Source: a bacterium (GTDB lineage Bacteria; Electryoneota; RPQS01). From it: a DNA stretch of 27,797 bases. Under the pieces are notes generated by a model that saw only the letters and a program-made list of their open reading frames with translations, was not told the DNA's origin and did not search any database. Positions 16,106 through 23,021 of this stretch are shown piece after piece (the stretch's first letter is position 1; the number at the start of each line of letters is the position of its first letter). The stretch is from positions 1 to 27,797 of the forward strand of contig JADKHW010000038.1 of assembly GCA_016721565.1 (NCBI GenBank). The letters run 5' to 3'. Both the position numbers and the translations under genes were made by a program.

Positions 16106-16519
16106 ATGAAAACCATCAACCTCAAATTGCCCGCTATTTTCGCGATACTGTTTATCAGCGCGCTATGCTTTGCCGGAGATAGTGGTATGTCCACTGCTGC
16201 CGGTGGTTCGTCGATGTGCCCGCCGGGCTGTTGTACTGAAGAGAGTTTTGTCCCCAATGTGACCATAAGTTGGGAGAAATCTCATTGGCAGGACGTGCGA
16301 TATGATCAGAATGGCCATGTCTTGAAGGAAATGACAGAAAGTCAAGCCATGAACATCGCGAAACAGTATCTTGAGAAGTACCACTATGAAGCCAGTTTGA
16401 AGTTGGCAGAAGGGGACAAAGATTCGTACAAATTCGAAGTCACCAATTCGATTTTCAAAGGCAAAATGCTCGAAATCAATCGCAAAAACGGCTGGGTGCG
16501 ACAGTACGATAGTTGCTGA
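16106..16519 (+). CDS. secreted CPPGCC-motif protein with PepSY-like C-terminus (copy 2)
   Basis: 137 residues, clearly paralogous to copy 1 along its length: signal peptide 1-23 (LPAIFAILFISALCFA), MCPPGCC at 37-43, HWQDVRYDQNGHVLKEMTES, AMNIAKQYLEKYHYEASLKL, and the end MLEINRKNGWVRQYDSC. It has fewer Cys than copy 1: only C38, C42 and C43 plus the final Cys, so CPPGCC and the terminal Cys are the conserved features. The ribosome binding site CGGAGAAAC is also shared. It lies 31 nt after copy 1 and is followed by a terminator, so it is the last gene of the sigma-factor unit. Confidence 0.75.
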   Translation: MKTINLKLPAIFAILFISALCFAGDSGMSTAAGGSSMCPPGCCTEESFVPNVTISWEKSHWQDVRYDQNGHVLKEMTESQAMNIAKQYLEKYHYEASLKLAEGDKDSYKFEVTNSIFKGKMLEINRKNGWVRQYDSC

Positions 16520-16542
16520 AATTTAGATAGTTTGTGAACGGT

Positions 16543-16575
16543 AAAGCCTGGCGAGTTGCTGGGCTTTCTTATTTT
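16543..16575 (+). terminator. Rho-independent terminator
   Basis: Stem AAAGCCTGGC (16543-16552) pairs with GCTGGGCTTT (16558-16567), including two G-U pairs, loop GAGTT, followed by CTTATTTT. It ends the sigma/CPPGCC unit. Confidence 0.8.
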
Positions 16576-16584
16576 GTCTATAAT
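16556..16584 (+). promoter_or_regulatory. sigma70-like promoter of the UppS-family gene
   Basis: TTGCTG (16556-16561), a 17-nt spacer and a perfect TATAAT (16579-16584), about 55 nt before the ATG at 16639. The -35 box lies inside the preceding terminator hairpin. Confidence 0.6.
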
Positions 16585-16638
16585 GTAATATGGCCTACCA
16601 GCTATGCCCCTTAATAAACAAAGTCTTACAAGATCTTG

Positions 16639-17328
16639 ATGTACATAGATAAGATTGTTGACGTTCAACTGCCCAAATTCAAACGGCTGCCCAAGCACGT
16701 CGCGTTTATTCCCGACGGTAACCGCCGCTGGGCTGTCGAACGGGGTATGAGCAAAGACGAGGGCTATGCCTACGGTCTGGGTCCCGGCTTCGAGCTGTAT
16801 CATCTCGCTGTCGCTTTGGGCGTCGAAGAACTCAGTGTTTACGGTTTCACCAGTGACAACACCAAGCGTCCGCCTGAGCAAACCGCCGCTTTTCGTCAAG
16901 CCTGTGTCGAAGCCGTGGAAGGACTCTCCAAACTCGATGCTGCTCTCTTAGTCGTCGGTAACGACGACTCACCGTTATTCCCCGATGAGCTGAAGCAATA
17001 CCGCACGCGCAAAGTTTTCGGCACCGGAGTTATCAAAATAAATTTCTTAGTCAACTACGACTGGCACTGGGATCTCAATAAAGCCGCAAACAGCAACGGA
17101 GGCGGCTCGCGCAAATCCTTCATGGACTCCATCGGCTCAGCCGAGGTCTCAAGAATTGACTTGGTCGTAAGATGGGGTGGAAGAAGAAGACTCAGCGGCC
17201 TGCTTCCCGTACAAGCAGTCTATGCCGACTTCTTTATCTTAGAGGATCTCTGGCCCGACTTCGCCCCCGAGCACTTCTTCCAAGCCCTAAGATGGTACGA
17301 GAGCCGAGACGTAACTTTGGGTGGCTAA
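16639..17328 (+). CDS. divergent undecaprenyl diphosphate synthase (cis-prenyltransferase) family protein
   Basis: 229 residues. Cis-prenyltransferase fold is shown by HVAFIPDGNRRWAVERG (catalytic Asp in PDGN), LGVEELSVYGFTSDNTKRP and the C-terminal WPDFAPEHFFQALRWYESRD. These enzymes condense isopentenyl diphosphate units onto an allylic primer. Several normally fixed positions differ from E. coli UppS: the GH after the first motif is GY, the NYGG motif is NYDW, IRTGGE is VRWGGR, and the Mg-binding Glu of AYAELYF is Asp (VYADFFI). Hence it may make a different or shorter product, or have lost activity. The ATG was chosen over a TTG one codon earlier. It has its own promoter and terminator and stands alone, unlike the usual uppS-cdsA context. 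Confidence 0.85.
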   Translation: MYIDKIVDVQLPKFKRLPKHVAFIPDGNRRWAVERGMSKDEGYAYGLGPGFELYHLAVALGVEELSVYGFTSDNTKRPPEQTAAFRQACVEAVEGLSKLDAALLVVGNDDSPLFPDELKQYRTRKVFGTGVIKINFLVNYDWHWDLNKAANSNGGGSRKSFMDSIGSAEVSRIDLVVRWGGRRRLSGLLPVQAVYADFFILEDLWPDFAPEHFFQALRWYESRDVTLGG

Positions 17329-17373
17329 CCGGTTGTAAACGGGTTTTGCGCTTCGCTGAAGCTTCAGGCAGTG

Positions 17374-17405
17374 TGTGGCGGCTCGAAAGGGTCGCCACAT
17401 TTTTT
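17374..17405 (+). terminator. Rho-independent terminator
   Basis: TGTGGCG (17374-17380) pairs with CGCCACA (17393-17399), followed by six T. It lies 45 nt after the UppS-family gene. Confidence 0.85.
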
Positions 17406-17844
17406 ATGGGAAATTTGGAGAGGCGAGGTGGGGTTGTAAGGGGTTGTTTTTGCGTAAAACGCTAATAATTGTCGGAACAGGAGTCTCGGTTTAACAAGAG
17501 GTTAATTTTCAGGGGTGCACCTTTTTTCACGAAGTGCTATCCTGCTGTTATTTTGATACCCACAATATACGATAATTTGAACGCATGACCAAACTTTGTT
17601 TTCGTTTTATTGAACTTAACAAACTCTTGAGATGGCTTGAGTTGTGTAAAAAGTGCGGATTTTGGGAGGCGTGCAGACCCCCATCCCCGGCCCTTCCCCC
17701 GTGAACGGAGGAAGGGGGGCAGAAGCAGATTCCGGCGGGGCGGGGACGCCCGCGCTCGGCGAGGCTGGGGGCAAGGGCTTTAGGTGGTCGGGGCGGGTCG
17801 GCAGCCACGGGGGCAGCCGCTACATTAGGAAGGCAGATTCGGAA
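17406..17844. other. gene-free interval with GC-rich repeat-like block
   Basis: About 440 bp without a credible gene. The first 270 bp are AT-rich. From about 17670 the sequence switches abruptly to a G/C-rich block (CCCCCATCCCCGGCCCTTCC, then GGAAGGGGGGCAG and GGCGGGGCGGGGACGCC) that resembles intergenic repeat material and runs into the hairpin at 17845. No promoter for the gene at 17921 was found. Confidence 0.5.
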
Positions 17845-17867
17845 GGCAGACCAAGGTCTGCCACTAC
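17845..17867. repeat. hairpin repeat, family B (copy 1)
   Basis: GGCAGACC, AA, GGTCTGCC followed by ACTAC. Same design as the hairpin at 20645: 8-bp perfect stem, AA loop and an ACTAC tail. Confidence 0.65.
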
Positions 17868-17920
17868 GGATGCGGAAAATAACACTTGCGGAATTGGTGG
17901 GGTGGGTGTAGATTGGGAGT

Positions 17921-19464
17921 ATGAAGTGTGATTTTCTTCAGACGCGAGTTCTATCTGTATTCAATCTCTTGAAGCGGGTGGGGTTCGCGGTTTTGTTGTT
18001 CTGGGGTACGGCTTTGGTGCACGCCCAGCCGTTCGACGTGCTATGGGATCGCTCAGGGCAAGGGCCGGAGTCTGGTTATGGCTCGCGGGTGTTTTCTTTA
18101 GGCGATCAGAACAATGACGGATTTATGGATTGGGGGGTAACTTCTAATGGACTTGTCGCCGGTGACCCCAGCGAGTCTATGGGTGAGTTTTTCTATGGCG
18201 GTAATCCGCCGCAAATTCTTCCATACCACGTTTGGACTGCCGATCCGGAAATTTATTTGAGGTTTTTGATTGTGCGTGCGATGGGCGATTTGAATGGAGA
18301 CGGATACATTGATTGGAAAGTCGAGCTATGGCCACGAGATACAGGTGGCACGCATAGAGCTTTACTTAGGCGGGCCAGATGCAACGCTTGAACCAGCATT
18401 AGTTTTCCACCACCCCTATATCACAGTCATTATTAGTACCACTCGGTGATTTCAACGGTGACGGGTTTGATGATATGTACGTGGATGATGATCCAAGATG
18501 GCTAAACGGCTATGTTCTATTTGGTGGAGCAGAATTGGATTCTCTGCCAGACATCGTGGCTCAAGATTATGTTGATCCAATAGCCTACGGTGATTTGAAC
18601 GGCGACGGTTATGCGGATTTTCTGGATGTTGATGAGAACGTTTACATGGGCTCAGCGGCTCCCGATTTGGTTCCTGAATACCATTGGGGGGGGGTGCCTG
18701 CTTCATTAACTCGTATCGTCAAAGATTTGAATGGCGATGGTAAAGATGAGTTGCTTGTAGATGACGAAGACTTAGCAGGGATTTTGGTTTATCAGGGTTC
18801 AGATACCCTCTCCAACAATCCTATTACTATTTTGAACCTACCCACGAGCTGTCCTGATGGTGGTTTAAGTGAAATTGTTGGAATAGGTGATATCAATGGT
18901 GACTGGCATAACGATTTGGCCGCAATCCGAAGTGACTGTATCAACGGGTGGGGGGATTCGCATATATCTTGGCTATCGCTGGATCGACCCGAATCCGATA
19001 GCAACAATAATTGGAAGAACACAACCTTATAACTTGGTGGGGATTCATTCTGCCGCTGATTTAGGAGATGTGGACGGCAACGGTATTGGTGATTTTGCGA
19101 TAGGAGCTTACAATGATGACTTTGACGGTGAACGCGGGCGCGTTGTGATCATGTCCGGCGATACGAGTTATGCGGTGCCAGTGAGTGACCTAAAACCTGA
19201 AACACCAAAGGACTTTGCTCTCAAGCATATCCCAACCCGTTCAACTCGACGCTCTCGATTTCGCTGGATGTGCCGTTGCATCAGGATGTGACGGTTTCGC
19301 TGTATGATTTGTTGGGGAGGGAGGTGGATGTGATTTATCGGGGGAGGCTCTCCTCGCAAACGATTTCTTATGTTGCGCCTGCGGGGATGGCGAGTGGGGT
19401 TTATTTTTTGAGGGCGGCGGTGGGGGAGCGTAGTGTTTTGGGGAAAGTGGTTTTGTTGAAATAG
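17921..19464 (+). CDS. FG-GAP/VCBS-repeat T9SS-sorted secreted protein, multiply frameshifted
   Basis: Reconstructed as about 510 residues. The N-terminal hydrophobic segment VGFAVLLFWGTALVHAQPFD is a signal peptide; the ATG at 17921 has only a close GGGAG, so a start further in is possible. Repeats of FG-GAP/VCBS type follow, each with a Ca-binding-like loop: LGDQNNDGFMDWG, MGDLNGDGYIDWK, LGDFNGDGFDDMY, YGDLNGDGYADFL, DLNGDGKDELL, DINGDWHNDLA, DVDGNGIGDFA. Frames change at about 18340, about 18410, about 18950 (near a G run) and about 19224. The last part is a T9SS sorting domain: AYPNPFNSTLSISLDV, LYDLLGREVDV, MASGVYFLRAA and a Lys end. Likely an extracellular integrin-alpha-like propeller of unknown ligand. 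Confidence 0.75.
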
Positions 19465-19481
19465 CGGAAGCCCCCCTTATT

Positions 19482-19510
19482 CCCCCCAAATCTGCGGCAG
19501 ATTTGGGGGG
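19482..19510. repeat. perfect 14-bp hairpin
   Basis: CCCCCCAAATCTGC and GCAGATTTGGGGGG separated by a single G, starting 18 nt after the FG-GAP gene stop. There is no T run, so it is more like a REP-type hairpin than an intrinsic terminator. Confidence 0.65.
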
Positions 19511-19562
19511 AGATCTGATTCCGGCCGGGTTGCGGCAGACCTTAACCCAGCTCGGCGTATAA

Positions 19563-19680
19563 CGCGCTTGAGATTTTTGTTGTGCTTGGCGAGATCCTTC
19601 ACTTTGTTCAGGATGACAATGGGCTTTACATCTTCGATCTTGTTAGACGCGGGCGGCACGCCTGCCGCCCCTACAGACGG
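19563..19680. repeat. composite intergenic repeat (copy 1)
   Basis: Three parts in order: a lead GCGCTTGAGATTTTT, a hairpin with GAGATCCTT..AGGATGACAA (19591-19619, family A), a spacer TCTTCGATCTTGTT, and a hairpin GGGCGGCA/TGCCGCCC with a CTAC tail (19651-19674, family B). The same order recurs at 20532-20640. Confidence 0.7.
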
Positions 19681-19829
19681 AAATTGGAGCCGTAACAGAC
19701 TGATATGATTGTATTTTTGGGGTGTTTGCAACTTTATCGAGTGAATAGCAGTTAAAGTGAAGAAGGCTGGAACATCGGGAGAGAAAGATGTCCGGCACGA
19801 CTGAATATCACAAAGTGAGGATTAAGAAC

Positions 19830-20402
19830 ATGAAATGGCGAACACTCGTACTCAGTATGACGACGGTGGCGGTGTTGGGTCTGTGCACAACTCAGGCAGA
19901 TGCACACGTGCAGAAGAAGACATGGATATTACAGGGAAATGCAGCGTTCTCAAGTTCGAGCGGTGATCTTTACGGCGACGACGCCATTACGACAATCACT
20001 TTGGCTCCAACCGTTCACTACGCAATTATTGACAAGCTCGCGCTCGGCGGCACGCTGAACTTCGGTTCGAGCAGTCAGGGTGACTTTAGCAGTAGTTCGT
20101 TTATGCTTGGGCCGTCCATGCGCTACTACTTCGGTGGCGAGACGGAGAAGCATATGGGAAACATCAATCCGTATGTCGGCGGCGGAATCATGCTGCGCTC
20201 GGAGTCTTTTGACGACGGAAATTCTCTGACGAATGAAGAAACGCAAAGCGGCTCGGCCATTCAGTTGTTGGGCGGCGTCGCGTTTTATCTGAGTAATACC
20301 TGTGCGCTGACTCCGGAACTCTCGGTTAATCTTGAGAGCATGGAAGGTGATTCTGGTACGACGATTATGTTGGGAGTCGGATTGGCCGGGTTCATGCACT
20401 AA
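19830..20402 (+). CDS. outer-membrane beta-barrel protein
   Basis: 190 residues. Signal peptide MKWRTLVLSMTTVAVLGLCT to QADA, then alternating beta strands of an outer-membrane porin-like barrel: WILQGNAAFSSSSGDL, ITTITLAPTVHYAIIDKLAL, LGPSMRYYFGG, INPYVGGGIMLRSESF, GSAIQLLGGVAFYLSNTCAL and a terminal strand TTIMLGVGLAGFMH. The size and glycine pattern fit the 8-stranded OmpA/OmpW-like outer-membrane group. The start was taken at the ATG at 19830 with GAGG upstream; the frame opens 14 codons earlier without a signal peptide. Intact and followed by a terminator. No function can be assigned beyond the barrel. Confidence 0.8.
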   Translation: MKWRTLVLSMTTVAVLGLCTTQADAHVQKKTWILQGNAAFSSSSGDLYGDDAITTITLAPTVHYAIIDKLALGGTLNFGSSSQGDFSSSSFMLGPSMRYYFGGETEKHMGNINPYVGGGIMLRSESFDDGNSLTNEETQSGSAIQLLGGVAFYLSNTCALTPELSVNLESMEGDSGTTIMLGVGLAGFMH

Positions 20403-20422
20403 GTTGACGATGGTTTTTGATC

Positions 20423-20452
20423 AAGGGCAGCCGTTCGGCTGCCCTTATTTTT
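20423..20452 (+). terminator. Rho-independent terminator
   Basis: AAGGGCAGCC, loop GTTC, GGCTGCCCTT, then ATTTTT. It lies 20 nt after the beta-barrel gene. Confidence 0.9.
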
Positions 20453-20460
20453 GATCAGAA

Positions 20461-20484
20461 GTCGTGCTTGGAAGCACGACCTAG
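20461..20484. repeat. hairpin repeat, family B-like
   Basis: GTCGTGCTT, GG, AAGCACGAC: a perfect 9-bp stem with a 2-nt loop, followed by CTAG. Design and tail resemble the neighbouring CTAC-tailed hairpins. Confidence 0.55.
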
Positions 20485-20531
20485 TGATGGTGTGGCGATA
20501 GATGTGGACGGATTGCCACCCACTGTTGGTG

Positions 20532-20640
20532 AGCGTTTAGGATTTGGGTGGTACCTAACAAGATCCCTACGGGATGACAAGCGCTTTTTGGCTTCGATTT
20601 TGTTCGGGGCGGGCGGATTGCCATCCGCCCCTACAAAGAC
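20532..20640. repeat. composite intergenic repeat (copy 2)
   Basis: Same part order as 19563-19680: lead GCGTTTAGGATTTG, hairpin AGATCCCTACGGGATGACAA (20561-20580), spacer CTTCGATTTTGTT, hairpin GGGCGGAT/ATCCGCCC (20611-20630) and a CTAC tail. The stems differ in sequence from copy 1 but stay self-complementary. Confidence 0.7.
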
Positions 20641-20644
20641 AGAA

Positions 20645-20667
20645 GGCGGGTCAAGACCCGCCACTAC
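20645..20667. repeat. hairpin repeat, family B (copy)
   Basis: GGCGGGTC, AA, GACCCGCC, then ACTAC. It lies 10 nt after the end of the composite repeat's CTAC tail. Confidence 0.65.
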
Positions 20668-20706
20668 GCAGGCTATTGCGCAGCGCAAGAGCTGCTTAAC
20701 AAGCAG

Positions 20707-20735
20707 TTGACTTTAGTTCTCAAAATTCATATACT
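20707..20735 (+). promoter_or_regulatory. sigma70-like promoter of tRNA-Arg
   Basis: TTGACT (20707-20712), a 17-nt spacer and TATACT (20730-20735). Both boxes are close to consensus, about 55 nt upstream of the tRNA. Confidence 0.7.
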
Positions 20736-20790
20736 TGGGTTCATTTGCGACATTTTGGAAGTGGTTGTTTTTTCGAAATGTCGTGTGTAA

Positions 20791-20864
20791 GCGCCCGTAG
20801 CTCAATTGGATAGAGCGTCTGGCTACGGACCAGAAGGTTTGGGGTTCGAATCCCTACGGGCGTA
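20791..20864 (+). tRNA. tRNA-Arg(ACG)
   Basis: A full cloverleaf can be drawn: acceptor GCGCCCG with CGGGCGT (G-U at the first pair), D stem GCTC/GAGC, anticodon stem TCTGG/CCAGA around loop CTACGGA (anticodon ACG), and T arm TGGGG TTCGAAT CCCTA. Discriminator base A; CCA is not encoded. A34 is the base deaminated to inosine by TadA, whose gene starts 65 bp downstream. Confidence 0.95.
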
Positions 20865-20904
20865 CGAAGATATGGACAAAGGATCAAGGATAAGGGATAA
20901 AGAG

Positions 20905-20921
20905 GCGGTTTGACCGCTTTT
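20905..20921 (+). terminator. short terminator candidate after tRNA-Arg
   Basis: GCGGT, TTG, ACCGC followed by TTTT. The stem is only 5 bp (more with a bulge), so read-through into tadA is possible. Confidence 0.4.
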
Positions 20922-20928
20922 CCTGAAT

Positions 20929-21433
20929 ATGAACAGTCTCCTTGAGTCCTTTGGGAAACCTGACCATGACCGCTGGATGGGCGCGGCATTGGCAGAGGCG
21001 GAATTTGCGGCTGAGAAGGACGAAGTTCCGATTGGCTGTGTGATCGTGCATAACGGGCTGGTGATCGGGCGGGGTCACAACCTCACGGAGAGTCTCCAGG
21101 ACCCGACCGCGCACGCGGAAATGATTGCGATAACGGCGGCGGCTGAAGCACTCGGCAGCCGCCGTTTGTTAGATTGTACCCTCTATGTCACGTTGGAACC
21201 GTGCGCGATGTGCGCCGGGGCGATTGTTTGGCGCGGATTCCTTATATTGTCTATGGAGCGCCCGACCCCAAAGCGGAGCGTGTGACACCCTCTATACCTT
21301 GCTTTCGGATCCACGGCTAAACCACCGCTCCCATTTGGTGCGCAAGGTTCGTGAACCGGAATGCTCCGAACTTCTCTCCCGATTTTTTGCCAAGAAGCGA
21401 GACGAAAAAAAACTTGGCCAGTCTGACTCCTAA
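20929..21433 (+). CDS. tadA: tRNA-specific adenosine deaminase TadA, frameshifted
   Basis: Converts adenosine 34 to inosine in tRNA-Arg(ACG). The reconstructed protein is about 168 residues: HDRWMGAALAEAEFAAEKDE, VPIGCVIVHNG, catalytic HAEM (zinc His and proton-shuttle Glu), LYVTLEPCAMCAGAIV (zinc Cys pair PCAMC). The frame then fails at about 21230 (one G missing: TTGGCGCGG for TTGGGCGCGG) and continues ARIPYIVYGAPDPKA; a second missing base near 21275 leads to GACDTLYTLLSDPRLNHRSH, CSELLSRFFAKKR and a stop at 21431-21433. All family elements are present, so the gene is most likely intact in the organism. No clear ribosome binding site precedes the ATG at 20929. Confidence 0.9.
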
Positions 21434-23017
21434 TTCACTTGAGCAATTGCGCGCGCGTTTGACGCAGCGTGCTGAAAGCAGTATTCCCGTTTGGCCGGTG
21501 GCTGTGAGGCCCAGTGCGGAACGGAATGCGCTCGCGTTGTTGTTGGGGACGCTTTTGAACAAGCTTCCTAATGACGACGTGGCTCCGCTCGTGCGTCCGA
21601 TTTTGAATGAGCAGGACGAGAACGGGAGTTGGAACAACGATTTGTCGCGCACTTTGGAAATTGTGCAGGCGCTGTCGCAATCGCAACGACCGGAAGCGCG
21701 TCCGCATTTGAACAAGGCGGTGACGTGGCTTGAAGAGCATCCGAAGAGAAAGCAATTGCGCGCGGAGACACTGTTGCTGTTGGGCCACACGACGGGGCTG
21801 GGTGCGCCGATTCGGTTTAAGCAATTTTTGAAACCTGCGATGCGTGTGGCGATTGATTGGAGTTTTCGCAATGCGATGACGTCGCGCAAGCTGGCCGCGC
21901 ATCTTTTGATGAACGAAGCGGGCGGCGATAAGGCGCGGATGTCGGAATTGATTCAGCGTCAACTTAGCGACGGTTCGTGGGACGGGAATGTACGCACGAC
22001 CGCGCTCGCGATGGCGGCACTTCGTCAAGCGGGATTGCCGTCAACGGATACGCTGTTTGAGCGCGGTTACAGATTCATGCGCGTGCTTCAGCAATGGGAC
22101 GGCAAGGATTTGATTCAGGCGCCGTGTGATATTTCGAATATGCTGCACGCGCTGACAGTTCGCTCGTTGTTGTTGGCGGGTGCTGAGAATAATGACGTGG
22201 CTCCGTCGTCGATGCTGCTTTTGCATCAGCAGGATCAATCGGGCGGCTGGGCGATTGGGAGCAGTCAGAGTGTGGATGTGATGACGACGGCGAGCGCGTT
22301 AGATGCGCTGTCGCTGTTTGGAGATAATCCGCTGGAAACACGTTGGGCGCGCAGACGCGCGGCGATTTATTTGGCCGCCGTGCAACATGCGGACGGAAGT
22401 TTTGCGATGCAGCCTAAGGCGAGTTGGTTTGGTTTTCGCGGGTTGCGCAATGACGCGAGTTTAGATGCTACGAGCGCAGCGCTGTTTGCATTGTGTGAAT
22501 GCGGTGAGCCTTCGGCGATTGCCGCGATGAATAAGGCGGCGGTGTTTGTAAAGCGTGCGCAAAACTCGAACGGGCGTTTCCGGCTTCGACGATGAAATCG
22601 CAATTGGTGAGCACGGTGCTGGCGGCGGAGGCGCTGGACGCGTTTGGCGGTGCGAGAGCGCAAGTTGAACGCGCGCTCGAATGGGTTGTAACGCAGCAGC
22701 ATGTGCTGGGCGGATTTGGCGATGAGCTTGGGTTGACGTCGTGGCATACGGCGATGGCGATTCGCGGATTGTCGCTCAGACCTGCGAAGCACGCTGAGCA
22801 GCTTGCGACGGCGCGCACGCATTTGACGATGCGGCAGGATGATGAAACCAAGTGGTGGCAGGACAGCGCGCTGAATGTGTTTGCGACGGGTGTGCAAAAG
22901 CGTCTGAGTGTGACTGAGATTACGACAATGGCGGCGCTGGAAGCATTCAACGTTTCGAGCCGAATGCGCGCGATGCGCACGCGCAAACAACGCACGACGC
23001 CGACTCCGAAGGGTTGA
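21351..23017 (+). CDS. squalene-cyclase/prenyltransferase-repeat protein without a visible DxDD, one frameshift
   Basis: About 555 residues made of alpha-hairpin repeats with QW-type motifs: QDENGSW (88-94), RQLSDGSWDG (about 203), HQQDQSGGW (about 292), VQHADGSF (about 344), QNSNGRF (about 404) and QQHVLGGFG near the end. This is the alpha/alpha-barrel fold of squalene-hopene cyclases and prenyltransferase beta subunits. I see no DxDD acid motif; the corresponding places read SVDVMTT and SLDATSA. It is also shorter than hopene cyclases (about 630). A single missing T near 22580 (NGRF to PASTMKSQLVSTVLA) splits it; an ATGA overlap makes two genes a weaker alternative. The start is uncertain: a GTG at 21351 lies inside the tadA end and later TTG codons are possible. 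It may be a lipid-binding or non-classical cyclase. Confidence 0.72.
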
Positions 23018-23021
23018 CGCT

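Noticed and set aside
17653..17931. 92-codon plus-strand frame in the GC-rich intergenic block
   Set aside because: Low-complexity Gly/Ala/Arg translation over repeat-like DNA with no start signal; treated as repeat sequence.
17845..20667. CRISPR array from multiple short repeats
   Set aside because: Repeats are palindromic, differ in stem sequence, and have irregular spacing without unique spacers or cas genes.
20417..20710. 97-codon plus-strand frame after the beta-barrel gene
   Set aside because: It spans a terminator and several hairpin repeats; the frame is a by-product of the repeats.
21317..22990. Long minus-strand open frames (up to 207 codons), Arg/His-rich, opposite the cyclase-fold gene
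   Set aside because: The composition is that expected from the reverse frame of GC-rich coding DNA; no family features or start sites are seen.
22592..23017. A separate 141-codon gene starting with ATG at 22592 (ATGA overlap)
   Set aside because: It begins mid-repeat (PASTMKSQLVS follows NGRF naturally) and a single missing T explains the split, so one gene is more likely.
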